Shown: piece after piece, positions 1 through 5,911 of the stretch
How positions within the stretch are numbered: position 1 is the first letter of the stretch
Layout of the letters: every line of letters starts with the position of its first letter
Origin: Candidatus Zixiibacteriota bacterium
Lineage (GTDB): Bacteria; Zixibacteria; MSB-5A5; JAUVRN01
Direction of reading: 5' to 3'
Assembly (NCBI GenBank): GCA_030597645.1
Contig: JAUVRN010000115.1
Span: 1 to 6,582 of the forward strand
DNA length: 6,582 bases
The notes under the pieces: generated by a model
Seen by the model: only the letters and a program-made list of their open reading frames with translations
Databases searched by the model: none
What the model was told of the DNA's origin: nothing
Made by a program: the position numbers and the translations under genes

Positions 1-983
1 ACGACGGTACCGAAGACGTGGCCGACCTGCTCGACACGGCCGAAACCAAGATCTTCCAGATTTCCGAATCGCGCATGCGCACCGACTTCGTCGGTCTCAA
101 CGATATTCTGCCGCAGACGTTCGAGCGTCTGGAGGAGTTTCACAACACCGGTTCGCTGATATCGGGTATCAGCACCGGCTTTGCGGATCTCGACAAACTC
201 ACCGCCGGCCTGCACCCCGGCGACCTGCTGGTCATTGCCGGACGGCCGTCTATGGGCAAGACTGCTTTTGCGCTCAACATGGCCGAGTACATGGCGGTGG
301 AGGACAAGCGTCGCATCGCCTTCTTCTCGCTGGAAATGTCCAAGGAGCAGTTGGCCGAGCGCATGCTTTGCGGGCGCGCGCGGGTCAACTCCAACGCGAT
401 CCGCACCGGTCGCCTGCCCGACCAGGAGTGGCAGGGACTCGGCATCGCTGCGGGCACGCTGGCGGAGGCGCAGATCTACATCGACGACTCGGCGACGCTG
501 ACCGTGCTGGAGATGCGCGCCAAGGCACGGCGTCTCCGTTCGCAGCACAACATCGACCTGATTGTCGTCGACTACATGCAGATGATGCACTCCGGCGGCC
601 GCGTCGAGTCGCGCCAGCAGGAGATCTCGCACATCTCGCGTTCGCTCAAGGCGCTGGCCAAGGAACTGTCCGTCCCGGTGGTCGCGCTGTCACAGCTCTC
701 ACGCCAGGTCGAGGTGCGCGGCGGTGAGAAAAAGCCCCAGTTGGCCGACCTGCGTGAATCCGGTGCCATTGAGCAGGACGCCGACGTGGTCATGTTCGTG
801 TACCGGCCGGCGCAGGCCATGGGCGTCGACCGCGACCGTGACGGCAACGACATCTCCAACCTTGCGGAGATTATCATAGCCAAGCAGCGAAACGGCCCCA
901 CGGGGTCGATCAAACTGGCCTTCGTACGCGAGTTTGCGCGTTTCGAAAACCTCGCATACGTGAGCCAGGAAGACTACGCCTAA
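1..983 (+). CDS. dnaB: Replicative DNA helicase DnaB, 5'-truncated by window edge
   Basis: This is the C-terminal RecA-like ATPase part of DnaB, the hexameric helicase that unwinds DNA ahead of the replisome and works with primase. The reading frame is open from base 3 and has no start in the window, so the N-terminal primase-binding domain lies upstream. Counting residues from the GTG codon at 18, the Walker A motif GRPSMGKT is at 75-82, the H2-like segment FFSLEMSKEQLAERM at 102-116, Walker B LIVVDYMQMM at 181-190, ALSQLSRQVEVRGGEKKP at 223-240, and the arginine-finger region IIIAKQRNGPTG at 285-296. All are standard for the family, and no intein interrupts them. It ends in TAA at 981-983 and is followed after 24 bases by the permease gene, so cotranscription is likely. 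The GTG at 18 is an internal valine codon, not a start. Confidence 0.97.
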   Translation, partial: DGTEDVADLLDTAETKIFQISESRMRTDFVGLNDILPQTFERLEEFHNTGSLISGISTGFADLDKLTAGLHPGDLLVIAGRPSMGKTAFALNMAEYMAVEDKRRIAFFSLEMSKEQLAERMLCGRARVNSNAIRTGRLPDQEWQGLGIAAGTLAEAQIYIDDSATLTVLEMRAKARRLRSQHNIDLIVVDYMQMMHSGGRVESRQQEISHISRSLKALAKELSVPVVALSQLSRQVEVRGGEKKPQLADLRESGAIEQDADVVMFVYRPAQAMGVDRDRDGNDISNLAEIIIAKQRNGPTGSIKLAFVREFARFENLAYVSQEDYA

Positions 984-1007
984 GCGGATTCCTGAGACGG
1001 GACCATT

Positions 1008-1784
1008 ATGGGCGGGCTGGTCAGTCTACTAGGACACTACCTCGTCGTCGGCGTTCATGCAGTCGGCCGCTTCACGCTGTTGCTGGGAGCGGTGCTGGCC
1101 AACTGGACGGCGATCTTCAAGAGCCGCGGCCGCGTGGCCGAGCAGATGGCTTTTGTCGGCGTCACGTCTCTTCCCCTCATCATTCTGACATCCATATTCG
1201 TGGGCGCCGTGACGACGTGGCAGACCGCGTACCAGATCAAGAACTACGTCCCCATGCGCTACCTGGGAACGGCTGTGGGTCGCGCCATCGTGATCGAGCT
1301 GGCACCTGTGCTCACCGCGCTGGTCGTAGCCGGTCGAGTGGGGGCCGGTATGGCCGCCGAGCTGGGCAGCATGAAGGTCACCGAGCAGGTGGATGCACTC
1401 GAAACCATGGCCATCAACCCGGTTCGCTTCCTCGTGGTGCCCCGCGTGGTGGCCGGACTGATCATGCTGCCGATCCTCACGATCTTCGCCGACCTGATCG
1501 CGATCGGCGGCGCGCTCGGCGTCTCGGTGATGTTTCTCGGCGTTCCTCAGGAGACATTCATATCGGGGTTCAAACTCTTTTTCAAGATCAGTGATCTCTT
1601 TGCCGGTCTGCTCAAGGCGAGCATCTTCGGCCTGATCATCTCCCTGGTTGGCTGTTACCAGGGGCTGGGTACGACCGGCGGCGCCGAAGGTGTCGGCCGG
1701 TCCACCACGCGCGCCGTAGTGGTGGCCAGCGTGTCCATCCTGATCGCGGACTATCTCGTGGCGGTACTGCTCTTCAGACAATGA
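1008..1784 (+). CDS. mlaE: MlaE-family ABC transporter permease (phospholipid/lipid transport)
   Basis: This is an inner-membrane permease of the MlaE (YrbE, DUF140) family, 258 aa, the usual length. In known systems MlaE dimers pair with MlaF ATPases and a hexameric MCE protein (MlaD) to move phospholipids or other hydrophobic molecules between inner and outer membranes. The diagnostic family segment is present: ELAPVLTALVVAGRVGAG at 97-114, then AAELGSMKVTEQVDALETMA at 116-135 and INPVRFLVVPR at 136-146. The C-terminal block GCYQGLGTTGGAEGVGRST is at 215-233. Hydrophobic stretches near 48-72, 95-112, 143-176, 197-217 and 236-256 fit its membrane segments. The ATG at 1008 has only a weak purine-rich stretch upstream (GAGACGGG, 993-1000). 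The stop overlaps the mlaF start as ATGA, which indicates translational coupling. The transported substrate cannot be told from sequence. Confidence 0.93.
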   Translation: MGGLVSLLGHYLVVGVHAVGRFTLLLGAVLANWTAIFKSRGRVAEQMAFVGVTSLPLIILTSIFVGAVTTWQTAYQIKNYVPMRYLGTAVGRAIVIELAPVLTALVVAGRVGAGMAAELGSMKVTEQVDALETMAINPVRFLVVPRVVAGLIMLPILTIFADLIAIGGALGVSVMFLGVPQETFISGFKLFFKISDLFAGLLKASIFGLIISLVGCYQGLGTTGGAEGVGRSTTRAVVVASVSILIADYLVAVLLFRQ

Positions 1785-2539
1785 TCGACCTCATAGGACT
1801 GCGAAAGTCGTTCGACGGGCAGAAAGTGCTCGAAGATTGTTCTCTCCACGTGGAGCGCGGCGAGACTGTGGTCATCATCGGCCGTTCGGGCACGGGGAAG
1901 TCCGTGCTGCTCAAACATCTCGTGGGGTTGATGCAGCCTGACTCGGGGCAGGTGCTCATCAACGGCGAGAACACCGTGGAGTTCAACCAGGATGAATGGC
2001 AGCAGGCCCGCACGCAGTTCGGCATGCTGTTCCAAAATGCCGCCCTGTTCGACAGTATGCCGGTGTGGGACAACGTCGGCCTGGGCTTGCTGGAGCACAC
2101 GCGGCTCAAGCGCCATGAGGTCTACGAGATCGCCCAGCGCAAGCTGGAGCTGGTGGGGCTGACCGATGTCGAAGAGAAGATGCCGGCGCAGCTCTCCGGC
2201 GGCATGAAGAAGCGCGTGGCGCTGGCGCGGGCTATCGCTCGAGACCCCGAGATCATCCTCTACGACGAACCGACGGCAGGTCTCGACCCCATCACCGGAG
2301 ACATGATCAACGAGCTGATCGTGCGCCTGCGGGATCGCCTCAGGATCACGGCCGTGGCGGTGACACACGACATCGCCTCGGCGCGCAAGATCGGCGACCG
2401 GATCTATATGCTACACGACGGAAAGATGGTCGGGGAAGAGACGCCGGCGTCGCTCGATCAGACAGACAATCCCTACATCCGTCAGTTCATCCGGGGCGAG
2501 GCGCACGGCCCCATCGATACGGGCCTGGCTACCGTCTAG
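1781..2539 (+). CDS. mlaF: MlaF-family ABC transporter ATP-binding protein
   Basis: This is the cytoplasmic ATPase that powers the MlaE-type permease, 252 aa, full length for the family. The order of ABC motifs is complete: Walker A GRSGTGKS at 34-41, Q-loop FQNAALFDS at 84-92 (Q85), signature LSGGM at 138-142, Walker B IILYDEPTAGLDP at 158-170 with catalytic Glu163, and H-loop VTHD at 194-197 (His196). The signature LSGGMKKRVALARAIA and the ending NPYIRQFIRGEAHGPI (230-245) are typical of MlaF/Mkl-type ATPases and separate it from amino-acid or lipoprotein exporters. Its ATG overlaps the mlaE stop by four bases, so the two are translated as a pair. In most genomes an MCE gene (mlaD) follows; here the next gene is convergent with stops one base apart, so any MCE partner must be encoded elsewhere. 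Confidence 0.95.
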   Translation: MIDLIGLRKSFDGQKVLEDCSLHVERGETVVIIGRSGTGKSVLLKHLVGLMQPDSGQVLINGENTVEFNQDEWQQARTQFGMLFQNAALFDSMPVWDNVGLGLLEHTRLKRHEVYEIAQRKLELVGLTDVEEKMPAQLSGGMKKRVALARAIARDPEIILYDEPTAGLDPITGDMINELIVRLRDRLRITAVAVTHDIASARKIGDRIYMLHDGKMVGEETPASLDQTDNPYIRQFIRGEAHGPIDTGLATV

Positions 2540-2540
2540 T

Positions 2541-2963
2541 CTACTCGATCCCGCGTTCGCGGGTCGATTCCTCGAGGCTCAGCAGTTCATCGAACCAGGG
2601 GGCCACGCGCTCATAGATGTGGCACACCCCGTCCTTGAAGTAGCCTGCGGTAATGCGGCCGATCTCACCTACGTGCTGCACCAGCAAGTCTACATCGACG
2701 GGCGACGACTTGTCGTAGTCCGTGTCCGAAAGCGAGCGAATCCACTCGAGGTCGCGCTCCTGGCGCTGATCCCAGTCGATGAACAGCGTGGTGATACCCT
2801 CGGCCTTGGCGAGGCTGAGAAAGGTCTCGATCTCGGGCTTGCGATGGCGATTCCAGTAGAGCGCCGGACTGTGTTGCGCGTGCGGGGCACCCCAGAAGAT
2901 GTGAAACCCGGTGCTAACGACCGTATCGAGAAGTGATTTGCGTTCGTCTTCGAGTGTCAGCAT
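2541..2963 (-). CDS. Conserved-looking hypothetical protein, 140 aa, downstream of glmS
   Basis: I do not recognise this protein. I chose the ATG at 2963, which gives 140 aa and has AGGG about seven bases upstream; a TTG at 3020 would add 19 residues with an unconvincing, composition-driven sequence. The protein is soluble, with no signal peptide or membrane segment. It is rich in aromatic and acidic residues: HIFWGAPHAQHSPALYWNRH at 21-40, then an alternating hydrophobic stretch ITTLFIDWDQRQERDLEWI at 57-75, a polar turn SDTDYDKSSPVDVD at 79-92, and an acidic tail. The balanced amino-acid composition and the ordinary stop right at the convergent junction argue that it is real. It lies 84 bases after glmS on the same strand and could share its transcript. 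A GC-only hairpin (CCCCG/CGGGG, 3003-3017) sits in that gap but lacks a T-run. Confidence 0.75.
   Translation of the reverse strand: MLTLEDERKSLLDTVVSTGFHIFWGAPHAQHSPALYWNRHRKPEIETFLSLAKAEGITTLFIDWDQRQERDLEWIRSLSDTDYDKSSPVDVDLLVQHVGEIGRITAGYFKDGVCHIYERVAPWFDELLSLEESTRERGIE
2545..2567. terminator. Possible hairpin at the convergent mlaF / unknown-gene junction
   Basis: The arms TCGA (2545-2548) plus CCCGC (2550-2554) pair with GCGGG (2559-2563) plus TCGA (2564-2567) around a GTTC loop, with one bulged T at 2549. It starts six bases after the mlaF stop and overlaps the last codons of the minus-strand gene. It may act on mlaF transcripts, but no T-run follows in either direction, so a standard rho-independent terminator is not shown. 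Confidence 0.3.
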
Positions 2964-3047
2964 GTGCCAGCCCTGTCTCTCCCCATGCCGATGTATGGCA
3001 CCCCCCGTGGCCCGGGGCAAAGGGAATCACCCACCGGAAGGGGTCGT

Positions 3048-4874
3048 CTATTCGACCGTCACGCTCTTGGCGAGATTGCGCGGCTGATCCACGTTGCAAC
3101 CGCGGATGACAGCCATGTGATAGGCCAGCAGCTGCAAGGGCAGGATCGACAACAGTGGCGTCAGCGGCCCCGGCACGTGGGGGGTCTCGATGCAGTGGTC
3201 CGCCAGGCGGCAGACCTGTTCGTCACCCTCTGTGACGATGGCGATCACACGGCCGCGGCGAGCTTTGATCTCCTGGATGTTGTTGACGACCTTGTCGTAG
3301 ATCGCGTCCTTCAGCGCAATGACGACTACGGGCATGTTTTCGTCGATCAGCGCGATGGGGCCGTGCTTCATCTCGGCCGCAGGATACCCCTCGGCGTGGA
3401 TGTAGGAGATTTCCTTGAGCTTGAGCGCGCCTTCGAGCGCCACCGGGAAGTTGATGCCCCGGCCGAGGTAGAGGAAATTGTCGTGCTTGGAATACTCCTC
3501 CGCCAGCTTGCGGATCTCATCGGTCTTGTCGAGGATCTGCTCCGCCTTTTCAGGAATGCTCTCCAGGTCATGGATCAAGTTGCGGCCGGTCTCCAGGGAG
3601 AGATTGCGTTGCCGTCCCAGGAGTAGCGTGATCAGGGCCAGCACCGTGATCTGGGACGTGAACGCCTTGGTGGACGCCACGCCGATCTCGGGGCCCGCGT
3701 GGATGTACACGCCGGCATCGGTCTCGCGCGCAATGGTGGAGCCCACTACGTTGACGATGCCCAGCACCGTGGCGCCCTTGAGCTTGGCCTCACGGACGGC
3801 GGCCAGGGTGTCGGCTGTTTCGCCCGACTGGCTGATGGCGATGACGATGGTGTCCTTGGGGACGATCGGGGAGCGGTACCGGAACTCGCTGGCATACTCC
3901 ACTTCCACCGGGATGCGCGCCACGTCTTCCAGCAGGTGTTCGCCGATCAGGGCCGCGTGCCACGACGTACCGCAGGCGGTGATGATGACACGGTTGATGC
4001 GGTTGAGCTCGTCCAGATTCATGGCGATGCCGTTGAGGCGCGCCGTGCCCGCATCGTGGTTGAGACGACCGCGCGTGGCCATGCGAATCGTCGTGGGCTG
4101 CTCGGGGATCTCCTTGGGCATGAAGTACGGGTAGCCGCTCTTTTCGATCTGCCCGAGAGACCACGAGATCTCCTCGATCTTGGGTGTCACCTGGACGTTT
4201 TCAAGGGTCGACACGGAGATGCCGTCGGGCGTGACTACGGCCAGTTCGTGATCGTTGAGATAGATGACTTGCTTGGTGTGCTGCAGCAGTGCGGATACGT
4301 CGGAGGCGTCGAGGTTTTCGTTGTCGCCGGCCCCCACGACCAGCGGCGATCCGTTGCGCGCCACGACGATCTCGTCCGGTGAGTCCTGTGACAGGACCGC
4401 GATGCCGTAGGTGCCTTCCACCTGAGACAGTGCCGTGCGGACTGCCTCTACCAGGTTGCCCTCGTAGTATTCCTCGACCAGGTGCGCGATCACCTCGGTG
4501 TCGGTGTCCGTGGTCAGGCGGTGGCCCTTGTTGCCCAGCAGTTCGCGCAGGGCGCGGTAGTTTTCGATGATGCCGTTGTGGACGACGGCGATCTTGCCGT
4601 GGCAGTCCGTGTGCGGGTGCGCGTTGGTGTCGTTGGGTTCGCCGTGTGTGGCCCAGCGCGTGTGGGCTATGCCGCACACCGAGTCGAAGGTGCGGCCGGC
4701 GAGATGTTCATCGAGGACGCTGATCTTGCCGGCGAATTTTTCGTGGAGAAGGCCGTTCGGCTCCTGCAGAGCGATGCCCGCCGAATCGTAGCCGCGGTAT
4801 TCCAGCCGCTTGAGCCCTTCCATGAGGATGGGTACTGCCTTACGAGGGCCTACGTAGCCTACGATACCACACAT
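3048..4874 (-). CDS. glmS: Glutamine-fructose-6-phosphate aminotransferase (isomerizing), GlmS
   Basis: GlmS converts fructose-6-phosphate and glutamine to glucosamine-6-phosphate and glutamate, the first committed step to UDP-GlcNAc, hence peptidoglycan and lipid A. It acts in the cytoplasm as a dimer. The length of 608 aa matches E. coli GlmS (609). The start at 4874 is fixed by the need for Cys directly after Met (MCGIVGYVG), the N-terminal nucleophile of the class II glutaminase domain, and by AAAGGAA eight bases upstream; the open frame further upstream to 5045 is not part of the gene. The glutaminase domain shows HTRWATHGEP (71-80) and NGIIENY (100-106). The two SIS sugar-isomerase domains show ACGTSWHA (300-307), ISQSGETADT (347-356), GVASTKAFTSQ (398-408) and EGYPAAEMKHGPIALI (495-510). 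The C-terminus DQPRNLAKSVTVE carries the conserved active-site lysine. Nothing is broken or unusual. Confidence 0.98.
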   Translation of the reverse strand: MCGIVGYVGPRKAVPILMEGLKRLEYRGYDSAGIALQEPNGLLHEKFAGKISVLDEHLAGRTFDSVCGIAHTRWATHGEPNDTNAHPHTDCHGKIAVVHNGIIENYRALRELLGNKGHRLTTDTDTEVIAHLVEEYYEGNLVEAVRTALSQVEGTYGIAVLSQDSPDEIVVARNGSPLVVGAGDNENLDASDVSALLQHTKQVIYLNDHELAVVTPDGISVSTLENVQVTPKIEEISWSLGQIEKSGYPYFMPKEIPEQPTTIRMATRGRLNHDAGTARLNGIAMNLDELNRINRVIITACGTSWHAALIGEHLLEDVARIPVEVEYASEFRYRSPIVPKDTIVIAISQSGETADTLAAVREAKLKGATVLGIVNVVGSTIARETDAGVYIHAGPEIGVASTKAFTSQITVLALITLLLGRQRNLSLETGRNLIHDLESIPEKAEQILDKTDEIRKLAEEYSKHDNFLYLGRGINFPVALEGALKLKEISYIHAEGYPAAEMKHGPIALIDENMPVVVIALKDAIYDKVVNNIQEIKARRGRVIAIVTEGDEQVCRLADHCIETPHVPGPLTPLLSILPLQLLAYHMAVIRGCNVDQPRNLAKSVTVE

Positions 4875-4882
4875 GTGAGCGC

Positions 4883-4889
4883 TTCCTTT
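4883..4889 (-). promoter_or_regulatory. Ribosome binding site of glmS
   Basis: Read on the minus strand this is AAAGGAA, eight bases before the ATG at 4874. It supports that start over the longer open frame that runs up to 5045. Confidence 0.7.
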
Positions 4890-4949
4890 ACGAGTGCGAG
4901 TTGGGCCGCGTGGCCTGATGTGTTCATGATACGGGTCGCGGGAGCGAAT

Positions 4950-4959
4950 CGTTCGAACG
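4950..4959. repeat. 10-base perfect palindrome in the glmS / acetyltransferase gap
   Basis: CGTTCGAACG is its own reverse complement and lies about 75 bases upstream of the glmS start. It could be a small operator for a dimeric regulator. A single 10-base palindrome can also occur by chance in GC-rich sequence, and no second copy was seen in the gap. Confidence 0.35.
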
Positions 4960-5025
4960 TGTATCCAAATTGATGGGCCACGCGCCGGGCCGCAAGGGAA
5001 ACTGCGACATATTCTCTGTTTCGGA

Positions 5026-5100
5026 AGGCGAGCGGCCTTCATCAATCGGCAGGCGAGCGGCCTTCATCAATCGGCAGGCGCGTGCCCTTCATCAAACGCG
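5026..5100. repeat. Three tandem copies of a 25-base unit
   Basis: Copies run 5026-5050, 5051-5075 and 5076-5100. The first two are identical over all 25 bases. The third keeps the opening AGGCG and the core CCTTCATCAA but differs in the second block and in most of the last five bases. The array lies in the noncoding gap between divergent glmS and the acetyltransferase gene, ending 52 bases before the latter's start. It could be a set of repeated regulator sites or simply slipped-strand duplication; the sequence alone does not decide. Confidence 0.85.
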
Positions 5101-5138
5101 CCTTTCGTCGTCGCCTTGCTGTATATCTTGGGCCGATT

Positions 5139-5144
5139 CAGGAG
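5139..5144 (+). promoter_or_regulatory. Ribosome binding site that sets the acetyltransferase start
   Basis: CAGGAG ends eight bases before the ATG at 5153. The nearby ATG at 5148 is out of frame, and the open frame back to 4970 runs through the tandem repeat, so 5153 is the best start. Confidence 0.75.
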
Positions 5145-5152
5145 CGCATGCT

Positions 5153-5698
5153 ATGATCCTCGAAGGAAAAAAAGTTCGTCTCAGACCCGTCCGCGCCGAA
5201 GATGTCGACGACATCATGATCTGGATCAATGATCCAGAGGTGACGCGCACCCTCCTCACGGGTCGCTACCCGATGACGCGGGAGATTGAGCAGGACTGGA
5301 TCGAAGCCCGGTCCAAGATTTCGAGCACCGAAGTTCACTATGTGATCGAGACGGTGGCCGGCAACTACCTGGGAGGCTGCAGTCTCTTCAAGATCCACCC
5401 CGTGGAGCACCACGCCGAGCTGGGCATCGTCATCGGCCGTAAGTCGGAGTGGGGCAAGGGGTACGCCCGGGAGGCGACGGCCCTTCTGATCGACTACGGA
5501 TTCGCTCATCTCAACCTGCACATGATTTACCTGACGGTCCTGCCTGTCAACCCGAGGGCCCAGGCGATCTACGAGAAGCTCGGCTTCGTATCCGAGGGGA
5601 CGCTCCGTCACCGGATCTACCGGGACGGAGATTACCACGATCTGAACTCGATGTCGCTCCTCCGGAGCGAGTGGGACGATCGCAGGGCAAGCTCGTAA
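5153..5698 (+). CDS. GNAT-family N-acetyltransferase, RimJ/RimL type
   Basis: This is a 181-aa cytoplasmic acetyl-CoA-dependent acetyltransferase of the Acetyltransf_3 (RimJ/RimL) type. The N-terminus ILEGKKVRLRPVRAEDVDDI (2-21) is the usual first strand and helix. The acetyl-CoA pyrophosphate loop lies in ELGIVIGRKSEWGKGYAREA (89-108), with the Q/R-x-x-G-x-G/A pattern as EWGKGYA. The C-terminal motif VLPVNPRAQAIYEKLGF (129-145), with Asn133 and Tyr140, and the ending RHRIYRDGDYHDLNSMSLL (152-170), complete the fold. Such proteins acetylate ribosomal protein N-termini, polyamines, amino sugars or other amines, and the family match does not give the substrate. The start at 5153 is set by CAGGAG eight bases upstream and gives the usual length. 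It is divergent from glmS. A link to amino-sugar metabolism is possible but only inferred from position. Confidence 0.92.
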   Translation: MILEGKKVRLRPVRAEDVDDIMIWINDPEVTRTLLTGRYPMTREIEQDWIEARSKISSTEVHYVIETVAGNYLGGCSLFKIHPVEHHAELGIVIGRKSEWGKGYAREATALLIDYGFAHLNLHMIYLTVLPVNPRAQAIYEKLGFVSEGTLRHRIYRDGDYHDLNSMSLLRSEWDDRRASS

Positions 5699-5718
5699 CC
5701 TGTTGATTGCCAGCAGGT
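5698..5718 (+). terminator. Hairpin at the stop codon of the acetyltransferase gene
   Basis: ACCTGTTG (5698-5705) pairs with CAGCAGGT (5711-5718) around a five-base loop, giving eight pairs including one G-U. It begins at the last base of the stop codon. No T-run follows directly (the nearest, TTTTT, is about 28 bases on), so this may be a weak or factor-dependent terminator or a 3'-end stabiliser. Confidence 0.35.
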
Positions 5719-5911
5719 AACGTGTCAGGCAAAGTGGAAAGCGTACTTTTTGGGATATTTATCTACGTTTTGCGCGTTGAAACGTATAAGTTTCTGACCA
5801 TTCGGGCGGGCCGCAGCCCTGCGGGCCTGGTCCTTGGAACATTTTTGAAACCTCTAGAGAACTCAACTGGTTAGACAGGATCAAAGGCAGGATCCCAGAG
5901 AAGGAGTCATC
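5699..5911 (+). promoter_or_regulatory. 213-base leader region of the Cys-rich exported protein gene
   Basis: This gap is more AT-rich than its neighbours from about 5740 to 5800, as a promoter region would be. It holds a 7-base inverted repeat TACGTTT/AAACGTA (5764-5770 and 5780-5786) with a nine-base spacer, and a GC hairpin GGCCGCA/TGCGGGCC (near 5809-5827) with one bulge. GGAAC at 5836-5840 resembles the -35 element of ECF sigma factor promoters, but I cannot place a good -10 at the right distance. GATATT (5754-5759) and TATAAG (5785-5790) are -10-like without matching -35 elements. AAGGAG (5901-5906) is a strong ribosome binding site five bases before the GTG start. Confidence 0.35.

Larger units (their letters stand above)
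4875..5152. promoter_or_regulatory. Divergent intergenic region between glmS and the acetyltransferase gene
   Basis: These 278 bases must contain the start signals for both divergent genes. They hold the palindrome at 4950-4959 and the tandem array at 5026-5100. On the plus strand TATATC (5122-5127) is a possible -10 element for the acetyltransferase, but no convincing -35 element stands 16-18 bases upstream. On the minus strand no clear sigma-70 promoter for glmS was found. The leader shows none of the sequence I would expect of a glmS ribozyme core. No credible small gene was seen. Confidence 0.4.

Noticed and set aside
1029..1781. 250-aa minus-strand open frame across mlaE
   Set aside because: It mirrors mlaE codons, is rich in His, Asp, Gly and Arg as expected of a GC-rich antisense frame, and shows no family motif.
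2964..3047. Terminator between glmS and the downstream unknown gene
   Set aside because: The CCCCG/CGGGG hairpin at 3003-3017 is short and has no T-run. It is too weak to call in a GC-rich gap.
3699..4382. Long plus-strand open frames across glmS
   Set aside because: They are antisense shadows of a confidently identified gene, with composition driven by the opposite strand.
4875..5045. Upstream extension of glmS by 57 residues
   Set aside because: GlmS needs Cys as the second residue for its catalytic N-terminus, and a good ribosome binding site stands before 4874. The extra residues are Arg/Pro-rich and unlike the family.
4875..5045. glmS ribozyme/riboswitch in the glmS leader
   Set aside because: That element is known mainly from Gram-positive lineages, and I see none of the expected core sequence near the cleavage site or ahead of the ribosome binding site.
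4970..5152. Upstream extension of the acetyltransferase frame
   Set aside because: It would run through the tandem repeat and add non-family sequence. CAGGAG before 5153 gives the normal GNAT start.
5221..5237. Inverted repeat CTGGATC-AAT-GATCCAG
   Set aside because: It lies inside the acetyltransferase gene and encodes family-typical residues (WINDPE), so protein coding explains it.
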